Assembly: GCA_007134405.1 (NCBI GenBank) | Contig: SLKW01000090.1 | Location: forward strand, 1-6,642 | DNA: 6,642 bases | Source of the DNA: Paracoccaceae bacterium | GTDB lineage: Bacteria; Pseudomonadota; Alphaproteobacteria; Rhodobacterales; Rhodobacteraceae | Direction: 5' to 3' | In this document: in pieces, positions 1-5,198 of the stretch | Position numbering within the stretch: the first letter of the stretch is position 1 | Layout of the letters: each line of letters starts with the position of its first letter | The notes under the pieces: generated by a model | The model's input: the letters and a program-made list of their open reading frames with translations, nothing else | What the model was told of the DNA's origin: nothing | Databases searched by the model: none | Program-made: the position numbers and the translations under genes

Positions 1-1551
1 GCGACGGCGGGCACGGGCAAGGCGCTGACGCTGGAACTGGGCGGCAAGTCGCCCTTCATCGTCATGGCCGATGCCGACCTGGAGGCTGCGGTCGAAGGCG
101 TCGTGGACGCGATCTGGTTCAACCAGGGCGAGGTCTGCTGCGCGGGTTCCCGCATCCTCGTGCAGGAAGGCGTGGCCGGCCGCTTCACCCGCCGCCTGCG
201 CGAACGAATGGCGACCCTGCGCCAGGGCGACCCGATGGACAAGGGCATCGACATCGGCGCGCTCGTCCATCCGACCCAGACGCAACGCGTGCGCGCCATC
301 CTCGACCAGGCGGTCGAACAGGGGGCCGAGCTGCACCTGGCGGGCGAAGCACAGGGCAACTTCTGCCCGCCCGGCCTGCTGACCGGGCTGGGGACGTCGA
401 ACATCGGCTGGAGCGAGGAGATCTTCGGCCCCGTCGCCGCGCTGATGACCTTCCGCACGCCGGCCGAGGCGGTGGAGCTGGCCAACGCCACCCGCTACGG
501 CCTCGCCGCCTCGATCTGGTCGGAAAGCGCGACGGTGGCGATGGACCTCGCCGCGCAGGTCAGGGCGGGCGTGGTCTGGATCAACGGCACCAACCTCTTC
601 GATGCCAACGCCCCCTTTGGCGGGATGCGCGAGTCGGGCTTCGGCCGCGAGGGCGGGCGCGCGGGGATGGCGGCCTATCTGGCCGCACCCGGCCCCTCGG
701 GCAAGACGCGCAAGCCGCTGGCCGCGCCCGATCCCCTGCCGGGCGACGAAGGGCGCGCCGGGATCGACCGCACGCGCAAGCTCTATATCGGCGGCAAGCA
801 GGCGCGGCCCGATGGCGGCTATTCCTGGGCCGCGCCGGGCGGCGCCGCGCCGCTCGGCAACCGCAAGGACATCCGCAACGCGGTCGAGGCGGCGGAAAAG
901 GCGCTCGGCTGGACGCGGATGTCCGGCCACGCCCGCGCGCAGGTGCTTTACTTCCTGGCCGAGAACCTCGCCGCCCGCGCGGAGGATTTCATCGCGCTTG
1001 CCGGCAAGGCCGAAACCGCCGCCGCCATCGACCGCGCGCTCTACTGGGCCGCCTGGGCCGACAAGCTCGAGGGCCGCGCGCAGGACACGCAGGCGGGCCA
1101 CCTGACGCTCGCCCTGAACGAGCCCTTCGGCACGCTCGGGATCGTCTGCCCCGACGAGGCGCCGCTTCTGGGCTTCCTGTCGACCGTCCTGCCGGCCATC
1201 GCCTTTGGCAACCGCGTCGTCGCCGTGCCCGCGCAATCGGCGCCCACGCCCGCGCTGGAGCTGGTGCAGGTGCTCGAAACCTCGGACCTGCCCGCGGGCG
1301 TCGTGAACATCGTCACCGGCGCGCAGGCGGAACTGGCGCCGGTCCTGGCCGCGCATGACGGCGTCGCCGCGCTATGGGTCTTCGCCGAGCCCGCGACCTG
1401 TGCCGCGGCCGAGCGGGCCTCCATCGGCAACCTCAAACCCGTCTGGGCCGAGGCGCGCGCCCGCGACTGGGCCGGGGCCGAGGGGCGGGCCGAGGCGTTC
1501 CGCGAGAACGCGGTGCAGGTCAAGACCGTCTGGCTGCCCTACGGCGCCTGA
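1..1551 (+). CDS. ALDH16-type two-domain aldehyde dehydrogenase, 5' end missing
   Basis: NAD(P)-dependent oxidation of an aldehyde to its acid, presumably cytoplasmic; substrate unknown. The frame is open from base 1, so the Rossmann half of the first domain lies upstream of the window. Visible codons are numbered from base 1. LELGGKSP carries the general-base Glu at residue 12, and NQGEVCCAGSR carries the catalytic Cys at residue 46. Their 34-residue spacing equals that of Glu268 and Cys302 in classical ALDH. EEIFGPV is at 139-145 and the PFGGMRESGFGRE motif starts near 205. From about residue 257 (RTRKLYIGGKQ) a second ALDH-like domain begins. It has a recognisable NAD-fold stretch (EPFGTLGIVCPDEAP, then LPAGVVNIVTG) but no ELGGK or Cys motif, and it ends early at residue 516. 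This matches bacterial ALDH16, known from a Loktanella enzyme, where the C-terminal domain is non-catalytic. No paired deoC or second ALDH gene is visible here. Confidence 0.93.
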   Translation, partial: ATAGTGKALTLELGGKSPFIVMADADLEAAVEGVVDAIWFNQGEVCCAGSRILVQEGVAGRFTRRLRERMATLRQGDPMDKGIDIGALVHPTQTQRVRAILDQAVEQGAELHLAGEAQGNFCPPGLLTGLGTSNIGWSEEIFGPVAALMTFRTPAEAVELANATRYGLAASIWSESATVAMDLAAQVRAGVVWINGTNLFDANAPFGGMRESGFGREGGRAGMAAYLAAPGPSGKTRKPLAAPDPLPGDEGRAGIDRTRKLYIGGKQARPDGGYSWAAPGGAAPLGNRKDIRNAVEAAEKALGWTRMSGHARAQVLYFLAENLAARAEDFIALAGKAETAAAIDRALYWAAWADKLEGRAQDTQAGHLTLALNEPFGTLGIVCPDEAPLLGFLSTVLPAIAFGNRVVAVPAQSAPTPALELVQVLETSDLPAGVVNIVTGAQAELAPVLAAHDGVAALWVFAEPATCAAAERASIGNLKPVWAEARARDWAGAEGRAEAFRENAVQVKTVWLPYGA

Positions 1552-1583
1552 GCCGCGCGGCACCTCCCGGCGGGGGCGGCGTC

Positions 1584-1606
1584 CGGGTCTGGCGTTCGGG
1601 TCTGGC
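1584..1606. repeat. Two 10-bp direct repeats in the ALDH-amidohydrolase spacer
   Basis: CGGGTCTGGC occurs at 1584-1593 and again at 1597-1606, 13 bp apart start to start, just after the dehydrogenase stop. The flanking bases are T before each copy and G or A after it, so a 13-bp unit is duplicated imperfectly. It could be slippage in non-coding DNA or a pair of binding sites; nothing decides between these. Confidence 0.5.
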
Positions 1607-1639
1607 ATCCCCCGGCGATCCGGCGCATTCTGCCCCGCG

Positions 1640-1654
1640 GCGTTTCATAAACGC
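1640..1654. promoter_or_regulatory. Perfect inverted repeat upstream of the amidohydrolase gene
   Basis: GCGTTT (1640-1645) and AAACGC (1649-1654) are perfect complements around the 3-base centre CAT. The site is 73 bp upstream of the amidohydrolase ATG, in the only AT-richer patch of the 176-bp spacer. Its position fits an operator for a dimeric regulator of this gene. I find no convincing -35/-10 pair next to it, so the promoter itself is unplaced. Confidence 0.4.
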
Positions 1655-1727
1655 GCAACACCGAAATTCAGGCCGCGCCCGGGCCGACCCCTGCGCCGCG
1701 CGGCCCATCCGTCAGGAGAGAGACCGC

Positions 1728-2882
1728 ATGACCATCCCGCAGCGCATCGCCGATTTCGCCGAGGACCTGACCGCGATCCGGCGCGACATCCACGAATACC
1801 CCGAACTGGGGTTCGAGGAGGTCCGCACCGCCGGGATCGTCGCCGAGAAGCTGCGCGCCTGGGGGATCGAGGTGCATGAAGGGATCGGCAAGACCGGCGT
1901 CGTGGGCGTGCTCAGGGGCGCGCGCCCCGGCCGGATGATCGGCCTCAGGGCCGATATGGACGCGCTGCCCATCGACGAGCAGACGAACCTGCCCTGGTCC
2001 TCGAAGACGCCGGGCGTGATGCATGCCTGCGGCCATGACGCGCATACCACGATGGTCCTGGGCGCGGCGCGCTACCTGGCCGAGACGCGCGATTTCGCCG
2101 GTACCGCCGTCTTCATCTTCCAGCCCGCCGAAGAGGGGCTGGGCGGCGCCCGCGCGATGATCGCCGACGGGCTGTTCGACCGCTTCCCGTGCGACGAGAT
2201 CTACGGGCTGCACAACTCGCCCTACCACGCGCCGGGCGTGGTGGGCGTCAAGCCCGGGCCGGCGATGGCGGGGGCGAACTTCTTCGACATCCGCGTCGAG
2301 GGAAAGGGCTGCCACGCCGCGATGCCCGAAACCGGGATCGACACGGTGGTGATCGCCAGCGCGCTCGTGCAGCAGCTCCAGACCATCAAGGCGCGCAACG
2401 TGCCCGCGACGCAGCCGCTCGTGCTGTCGGTGACGCAGATCCATGCCGGCTCGGCCTATAACGTCATCCCGGAATCGGCGACGCTGACCGGCACGGTGCG
2501 CTACTTCGACCGCGGCGTGGCCGACATGGTCACCCAGCGGATGCAGGCCATCTGCGACGGGCTCGCCGCCGCCTACGGGATCGAGATTACGCTCGACATG
2601 CGCAACGCGTTTGACGTGCTGGAAAACGACCCCGTCCTGTCCGAGGCGATGGTGGCGGTGGCGCGCGAATTCGTGGGCGAGCAGGCAGCGCTGGCGAGCG
2701 ATGGCGTGATGGGCTCCGAGGATTTCGCCGACATGCTGCAGGTCGTCCCCGGCGCCTATTGCCGGATCGGCCATGCCGGCACGGTGCCGCTGCACAATGC
2801 GGGCTTCGTGCTCGATGACGCGATCCTGCCGCTCGGCGCCGCGATCATGGCGCGCATGGTCGAAACCCGCGGCGCGGCCTGA
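1728..2882 (+). CDS. M20-family amidohydrolase / aminoacylase (HipO-like)
   Basis: Cytoplasmic zinc- or other metal-dependent hydrolase that removes an acyl or amide group, as in hippurate hydrolases, N-acyl-amino-acid hydrolases and IAA-amino-acid hydrolases; the actual substrate cannot be read from sequence. The 384-aa length is typical. Motifs run in family order: the RRDIHEYPELGFEE N-terminus (18-31), GLRADMDALP (72-81), MHACGHDAHTTM with ligands Cys101 and His103, PAEEG with catalytic and ligand Glu135/Glu136, GLHN with His162, the dimerisation domain (about 180-290, GKGCHAAMP), GSEDF (329-333), and PLHN with His356. No metal-site residue is missing. The ATG at 1728 was chosen because AGGAG at 1714-1718 lies nine bases upstream and homologues begin at this point; the frame is open further upstream, but that part does not look like protein. 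The 176-bp gap from the dehydrogenase suggests separate transcription. Confidence 0.93.
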   Translation: MTIPQRIADFAEDLTAIRRDIHEYPELGFEEVRTAGIVAEKLRAWGIEVHEGIGKTGVVGVLRGARPGRMIGLRADMDALPIDEQTNLPWSSKTPGVMHACGHDAHTTMVLGAARYLAETRDFAGTAVFIFQPAEEGLGGARAMIADGLFDRFPCDEIYGLHNSPYHAPGVVGVKPGPAMAGANFFDIRVEGKGCHAAMPETGIDTVVIASALVQQLQTIKARNVPATQPLVLSVTQIHAGSAYNVIPESATLTGTVRYFDRGVADMVTQRMQAICDGLAAAYGIEITLDMRNAFDVLENDPVLSEAMVAVAREFVGEQAALASDGVMGSEDFADMLQVVPGAYCRIGHAGTVPLHNAGFVLDDAILPLGAAIMARMVETRGAA

Positions 2883-2896
2883 ACCGGCCCACGGTT
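2882..2896 (+). terminator. Weak hairpin at the amidohydrolase stop
   Basis: AACCG (2882-2886) pairs with CGGTT (2892-2896) around a 5-base loop, starting at the last base of the stop codon. It has only five pairs and no U-run, so it could be a weak or Rho-assisted end. It is the only candidate I see for the + strand in this convergent gap. Confidence 0.22.
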
Positions 2897-2924
2897 AATC
2901 GTGCCTTTCGGCGGCGCGCGCTTC

Positions 2925-2995
2925 TGCCACCCACGTGCCACCCACGTGCCACCCGCCTGCCATACGCCTGCCATACGCTTGCCATACGCCTGCCA
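2925..2995. repeat. 11-bp tandem repeat, six units plus a partial
   Basis: Six consecutive 11-bp units begin with TGCCA at 2925, 2936, 2947, 2958, 2969 and 2980, with a seventh TGCCA start at 2991. The first two units are identical (TGCCACCCACG). The third is a hybrid (TGCCACCCGCC). The last three are TGCCATACGCC or TGCCATACGCT. The array lies between the convergent ends of the amidohydrolase and DUF1150 genes. Reading frames cross it on both strands (11 is not a multiple of 3), but none resembles a protein. The period is close to one turn of DNA. Confidence 0.85.
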
Positions 2996-3018
2996 GCGCC
3001 CGATTTCGGGGGCGGAAC

Positions 3019-3055
3019 GCAAAACGCGCGCCCCGATTTCCGGGACGCGCGTTGC
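3019..3055 (-). terminator. Rho-independent terminator of the hsp20-DUF1150 operon
   Basis: AACGCGCG (3023-3030) pairs with CGCGCGTT (3046-3053). After one C/A mismatch, three more G-C pairs follow (3032-3034 with 3042-3044), leaving a 7-base loop. Read on the minus strand, the stem ends in a short TTTT tract (3024-3021), two bases of which belong to the stem. It begins about 27 bases after the DUF1150 stop. A second small hairpin further downstream on that strand, CCCGA/TCGGG at 2999-3010, may help. Confidence 0.65.
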
Positions 3056-3080
3056 AGAAAACTCGGCTGATTTCGGGCGA

Positions 3081-3302
3081 TCAGTGCGCGCTGACCGGCG
3101 CCAGATCGTGCTGCCGCGCCAGGACGAAAGCCATCTTCCGGTCCCGCGCCAGAGCCAGGCATTCGCCTTCTTCCGTATGGATTCCATAGACTTCCGAAAC
3201 ACCCGGCAATTGCTCACGGATCTCGTCGGGCAATGTCGAGACGGGCACCTGCCGGATATAGGCGATGCGGCTTTCGGGCAGATCGGGATACGGCGTCTTC
3301 AT
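3081..3302 (-). CDS. DUF1150 family protein
   Basis: Small 73-aa protein that I recognise as the alphaproteobacterial DUF1150 family: an N-terminal IAYIRQVPVSTLP stretch, a central VYGIHTEEGECLAL stretch, and the C-terminal signature DRKMAFVLARQHDLAPVSAH. Its molecular function is unknown. It has no signal peptide or membrane segment and is probably cytoplasmic. The start at 3302 was chosen over an upstream in-frame ATG because GAAAGGAG (3317-3310 on the minus strand) is seven bases upstream and the extra 26 residues do not resemble the family. It lies 13 bp downstream of hsp20, and its ribosome binding site touches the hsp20 stop codon, so the two are surely co-transcribed and perhaps translationally coupled. 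The pairing with Hsp20 is, from memory, common in alphaproteobacteria and suggests a role in the heat-shock response. Confidence 0.88.
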   Translation of the reverse strand: MKTPYPDLPESRIAYIRQVPVSTLPDEIREQLPGVSEVYGIHTEEGECLALARDRKMAFVLARQHDLAPVSAH

Positions 3303-3315
3303 GGTTTCTCTCCTT

Positions 3316-3729
3316 TCACTTCCGCGCAATCGGTATGGTGCGAACCTCGGGCTTCGGCTCGGCGCGTTCGAGCGTGACAACCAGCAGTCCGTTGTCGAGT
3401 TGCGCCCCAGTCACCTCCACCCCCTCGGCCAGGGCAAAGACCCGGCGGAACTGGCGCGTGGCAATCCCACGGTGCAGGAAGACGCGCTCGGTGTCAGGCT
3501 CGGGCTGCTGGCCGTGGATCACCAGTTGGCGATCCTCGAGCGTGATCGCGATATCCTCGTCGCGGAACCCCGCCACGGCCAGCGTGATCGTATACCGGTT
3601 CGGCGCGGACAACTCGATGTTGAAGGGCGGATAGCCCTCGGCGCCGGCCCGCGCGGTCCGCTCCACAAGCCGTTCGAGTGGTTCGAATCCCAAGAGTAGC
3701 GGATGCGACGGAAAAGCGAATTTGTTCAT
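3316..3729 (-). CDS. Hsp20 / alpha-crystallin family small heat-shock protein
   Basis: ATP-independent holdase chaperone of the IbpA type that binds unfolding proteins in the cytoplasm as oligomers. The 137-aa product has a short N-terminal arm (MNKFAFPSHPLLLGFEPLERL), an alpha-crystallin domain at about 34-125 (YPPFNIE, ITLAVAGF, LVIHG, RQFRRVFAL, then NGLLVVTLER near 113-122), and a C-terminal I-x-I motif (IPI, 132-134) used in oligomer assembly. The ATG at 3729 was chosen because homologues start at this arm. The longer in-frame start at 3798 would overlap the -10 element of the promoter. The ribosome binding site is weak: AGGG at 3740-3737, seven bases from the ATG and partly inside a hairpin. 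It is the first gene of an operon with DUF1150. Confidence 0.95.
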   Translation of the reverse strand: MNKFAFPSHPLLLGFEPLERLVERTARAGAEGYPPFNIELSAPNRYTITLAVAGFRDEDIAITLEDRQLVIHGQQPEPDTERVFLHRGIATRQFRRVFALAEGVEVTGAQLDNGLLVVTLERAEPKPEVRTIPIARK

Positions 3730-3732
3730 GTT

Positions 3733-3761
3733 CGGGCCCTGTAACAGCGACACGTGGCCCG
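3733..3761 (-). promoter_or_regulatory. Leader hairpin covering part of the hsp20 ribosome binding site
   Basis: On the minus-strand transcript, CGGGCC (3761-3756) pairs perfectly with GGCCCG (3738-3733) around a 17-base loop. The 3' arm takes in two bases of the AGGG ribosome binding site and ends three bases before the start codon. A smaller hairpin, UUCG/CGAA, lies earlier in the leader (around 3772-3783). The arrangement recalls RNA thermometers in small-heat-shock-gene leaders (ROSE type). The stem here is all G-C, so it may be too stable to melt at heat-shock temperature. The hairpin is plain in the sequence; the thermometer role is inference. Confidence 0.4.
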
Positions 3762-3796
3762 GCCCCTGCATTCGGCAGCGAACCGGGATACCTTCC

Positions 3797-3825
3797 ATAT
3801 GGGGAGCGGGGCCGTGCCCTGCAAG
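3797..3825 (-). promoter_or_regulatory. RpoH (sigma-32) heat-shock promoter of hsp20-DUF1150
   Basis: On the minus strand, CTTGCAG (3825-3819) is followed after 14 bases by CCCCATAT (3804-3797). The sigma-32 consensus is CTTGAAA, 11-15 bases, then CCCCATnT, so the -10 half matches completely and the -35 half in its CTTG core. Transcription should begin near 3790, giving a leader of about 60 bases. The location directly upstream of a small heat-shock gene is independent support. Confidence 0.82.
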
Positions 3826-3837
3826 AGGCGCAGGGAC

Positions 3838-3866
3838 TTGGCCGAGGCGCGCAAAACGGCTAGTCT
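3838..3866 (+). promoter_or_regulatory. Candidate housekeeping promoter of the DUF465 gene
   Basis: TTGGCC (3838-3843) and TAGTCT (3861-3866) are 17 bases apart, which fits a vegetative-sigma promoter with a weak -10. It is back to back with the heat-shock promoter, the two -35 elements being 12 bases apart. The leader to the ATG at 3898 would be about 25 bases and contains no clear Shine-Dalgarno sequence. Confidence 0.48.
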
Positions 3867-3897
3867 GGACCCCTCTTCAAAACGAGCCGAGTTCGCC

Positions 3898-4116
3898 ATG
3901 AATGCGCCAAAGGAACTGAACCACGAAGAGGTGCTGCGCGTGAAACTCGAAGTGATGCGCCGCGAGCATCGCGACCTCGACGAGGCGATCACCGCCATGC
4001 AGGAGCGCGGCACCTCGGATGCGCTGACGATGAAGCGGCTGAAGAAGCGCAAGCTGATGCTGAAGGATCACATCGCGCGGATCGAGGACGAACTGACGCC
4101 GGACATCATCGCCTGA
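3898..4116 (+). CDS. YdcH / DUF465 family small coiled-coil protein
   Basis: 72-aa charged helical protein of the DUF465 (YdcH, SlyX-like) family; the biochemical role is unknown. The visible signature is REHRDLDEAI at about 23-32 and MKRLKKRKLMLKDHIARIEDEL at about 45-66, with heptad-like leucine and isoleucine spacing that predicts an antiparallel helical hairpin or coiled coil. There is no signal peptide or membrane segment. The start at 3898 fits the family N-terminus (MNAPKELNHEEVLR). The frame is open back to 3754, but that extension crosses both divergent promoters and has unlike composition, so it was rejected. There is no convincing ribosome binding site. The gene stands alone between hsp20 (divergent) and the DUF4399 gene, which follows after 106 bp on the same strand. 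Confidence 0.9.
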   Translation: MNAPKELNHEEVLRVKLEVMRREHRDLDEAITAMQERGTSDALTMKRLKKRKLMLKDHIARIEDELTPDIIA

Positions 4117-4131
4117 CGGGTGCGGGCGTGC

Positions 4132-4162
4132 TGCAAGTCTCAATTGTTGCCTGAGATGCAAG
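4132..4162. promoter_or_regulatory. Direct plus inverted repeat over the DUF4399 promoter
   Basis: TGCAAG occurs at 4132-4137 and 4157-4162. Between the copies, TCTCA (4138-4142) faces TGAGA (4152-4156) as a perfect inverted repeat. The group overlaps the candidate -35 element, so it could be a regulator-binding site. The arms are short and chance is a real alternative. Confidence 0.28.
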
Positions 4163-4176
4163 AGTGCGGCTATCCT
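4147..4176 (+). promoter_or_regulatory. Candidate promoter of the DUF4399 gene
   Basis: TTGCCT (4147-4152) and TATCCT (4171-4176) each match the vegetative consensus at four of six bases, with an 18-base spacer. The predicted leader is about 40 bases and contains a hairpin, CCGGGA/TCCCGG (4187-4192 and 4196-4201, 3-base loop), ten bases before the GGGAGGAGAG ribosome binding site (4211-4220). Confidence 0.45.
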
Positions 4177-4222
4177 TTGCCTGCGCCCGGGACTTTCCCG
4201 GCGTATTCTGGGGAGGAGAGCC

Positions 4223-4648
4223 ATGAACCGATTTGCAATCGGCGCCGCGGCGCTGGTCATTGCCGGGGCGCTGCCCGCGCTCGCGGATCGCATGCCCGCG
4301 CTCGAGGGGACCGAGGTCTATTTCGTCACTCCGGAGGACGGCGCGACGGTCAGCAATCCGGTGACCCTCGTTTTCGGTCTGCGCGGCATGGGCGTCGCGC
4401 CGGCGGGCATCGAACACCCGCACACCGGCCACCATCACCTGCTGATCAACGTCGATCCCGACGAGATCGATTTCGATCTGCCGATCCCGGCGGACGACCG
4501 GCACGTCCACTTCGGTGGCGGTCAGACCGAGGTGACGCTGGATCTGCCGGAAGGCACGCATACGCTGCTCCTGCTTCTCGGCGACGAGTTCCATGTGCCG
4601 CACGACCCGCCGGTGATGTCCGAGCCGATCACGATCACGGTCGAGTAG
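4223..4648 (+). CDS. Exported DUF4399 domain protein, histidine-rich
   Basis: 141-aa protein with a Sec signal peptide (MNRF, a hydrophobic core at about 5-18, ALA before Asp22), so the mature form should be periplasmic. The rest is one DUF4399 domain: [31 protein letters not shown] (about 32-62), then [12 protein letters not shown] (65-76), [28 protein letters not shown] (about 94-121), and [17 protein letters not shown] to the end. Ten histidines lie in these conserved blocks (65, 67, 70-72, 94, 96, 113, 124, 127), which suggests metal binding; that is inference, since the domain has no established function that I know of. The ATG at 4223 has a strong GGGAGGAGAG just upstream. It sits 61 bp before purE but appears to have its own promoter, as does purE. 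Confidence 0.9.
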   Translation: MNRFAIGAAALVIAGALPALADRMPALEGTEVYFVTPEDGATVSNPVTLVFGLRGMGVAPAGIEHPHTGHHHLLINVDPDEIDFDLPIPADDRHVHFGGGQTEVTLDLPEGTHTLLLLLGDEFHVPHDPPVMSEPITITVE

Positions 4649-4657
4649 GCGCGCGGA

Positions 4658-4685
4658 TTGCGCCCGCCCGGCGCACCGGTATAGT
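4658..4685 (+). promoter_or_regulatory. Candidate purE promoter
   Basis: TATAGT (4680-4685) matches the vegetative -10 at five of six bases. TTGCGC (4658-4663) supplies the TTG of a -35 after a 16-base spacer. Transcription would start near 4692, leaving a leader of under 20 bases with GGAGGG at 4700-4705. Confidence 0.5.
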
Positions 4686-4700
4686 GCGCGCGGACCGGTG
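4674..4700. promoter_or_regulatory. Inverted repeat spanning the purE promoter and ribosome binding site
   Basis: CACCGGT (4674-4680) and ACCGGTG (4694-4700) are perfect 7-base inverted repeats with 13 bases between them. The left arm abuts the -10 element. The right arm reaches the first base of the GGAGGG ribosome binding site. Each arm contains the self-complementary ACCGGT. The arm centres are 20 bp apart, about two helical turns. An operator for purine control is a reasonable guess; no known binding consensus is matched. Confidence 0.45.
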
Positions 4701-4709
4701 GAGGGCGCG

Positions 4710-5198
4710 ATGGGCGAAGTCAGGGTCGGGATCATCATGGGCAGCCAGTCGGACTGGCCGACCCTGCGGCTGGCGGCCGAGGTTCTGGACGAACTCGATG
4801 TCCCCTACGAAGCGAGGATCGTATCGGCCCACCGAACGCCGGACCGGCTTTGGGAGTATGGCCAGACGGCGGTTGCCCGTGGGCTGCAGGTGATCGTCGC
4901 CGGCGCGGGTGGCGCGGCGCATCTGCCCGGCATGATGGCGTCGAAGACGCTTGTTCCGGTGATCGGCGTGCCGGTCCAGACAAAGGCGCTGGGCGGGGTG
5001 GACTCGCTTTATTCCATCGTCCAGATGCCGAAGGGCTACCCGGTCGCGACGATGGCGATCGGCGCGGCGGGGGCGGCCAATGCCGGGCTGATGGCGGCGC
5101 AGATCCTGGCTCTGGGCGACCCGGGCCTGGCCGAACGACTGGCCGCCTGGCGCGCGGCGCTCTCGGCCTCGATCCCGCATGAGCCGGAAGATGTCTGA
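4710..5198 (+). CDS. purE: PurE, N5-carboxyaminoimidazole ribonucleotide mutase
   Basis: Converts N5-CAIR to CAIR in de novo purine synthesis, using the product of PurK; a cytoplasmic homo-octamer in known class I enzymes. The 162-aa length is typical. Visible motifs are GSQSDW (11-16, phosphate and substrate binding), SAHRTP with catalytic His41, [14 protein letters not shown], and the conserved block [19 protein letters not shown] followed by [15 protein letters not shown]. The ATG at 4710 was chosen because GGAGGG (4700-4705) lies four bases upstream. An in-frame GTG at 4698 would add four residues but would bury that site inside the gene. The 3' end overlaps purK, so the two are co-transcribed. 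The last 15 residues are variable and carry no known function. Confidence 0.97.
   Translation: MGEVRVGIIMGSQSDWPTLRLAAEVLDELDVPYEARIVSAHRTPDRLWEYGQTAVARGLQVIVAGAGGAAHLPGMMASKTLVPVIGVPVQTKALGGVDSLYSIVQMPKGYPVATMAIGAAGAANAGLMAAQILALGDPGLAERLAAWRAALSASIPHEPEDV

Noticed and set aside
1668..2795. Long minus-strand open frame opposite the amidohydrolase (375 codons)
   Set aside because: A high-GC shadow of the real gene: composition dominated by His, Arg, Asp and Gly, no recognisable domain, and fully overlapping a gene with intact catalytic motifs.
2925..2995. CRISPR array
   Set aside because: Units are 11 bp and directly abutting, with no spacers and no cas genes nearby.
2901..3377. Plus-strand frame across the tandem repeat and DUF1150
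   Set aside because: The repeat translates into a Pro/His/Ala-rich pattern with no family match, and the rest is antisense to DUF1150 and hsp20.
3316..3798. Longer hsp20 reading frame starting at 3798
   Set aside because: Its ATG is part of the CCCCATAT -10 element, and the 23 extra residues do not resemble any Hsp20 arm; family members begin at the MNKFAF-like start at 3729.
3754..4116. DUF465 gene starting at 3754
   Set aside because: The extension runs through both divergent promoters and lacks helical, charged DUF465-like sequence; the family start is at 3898.
5179..5198. Frameshift between purE and purK (a split fusion)
   Set aside because: Both proteins are complete at family length with proper termini; the 8- or 20-bp overlap is ordinary translational coupling.
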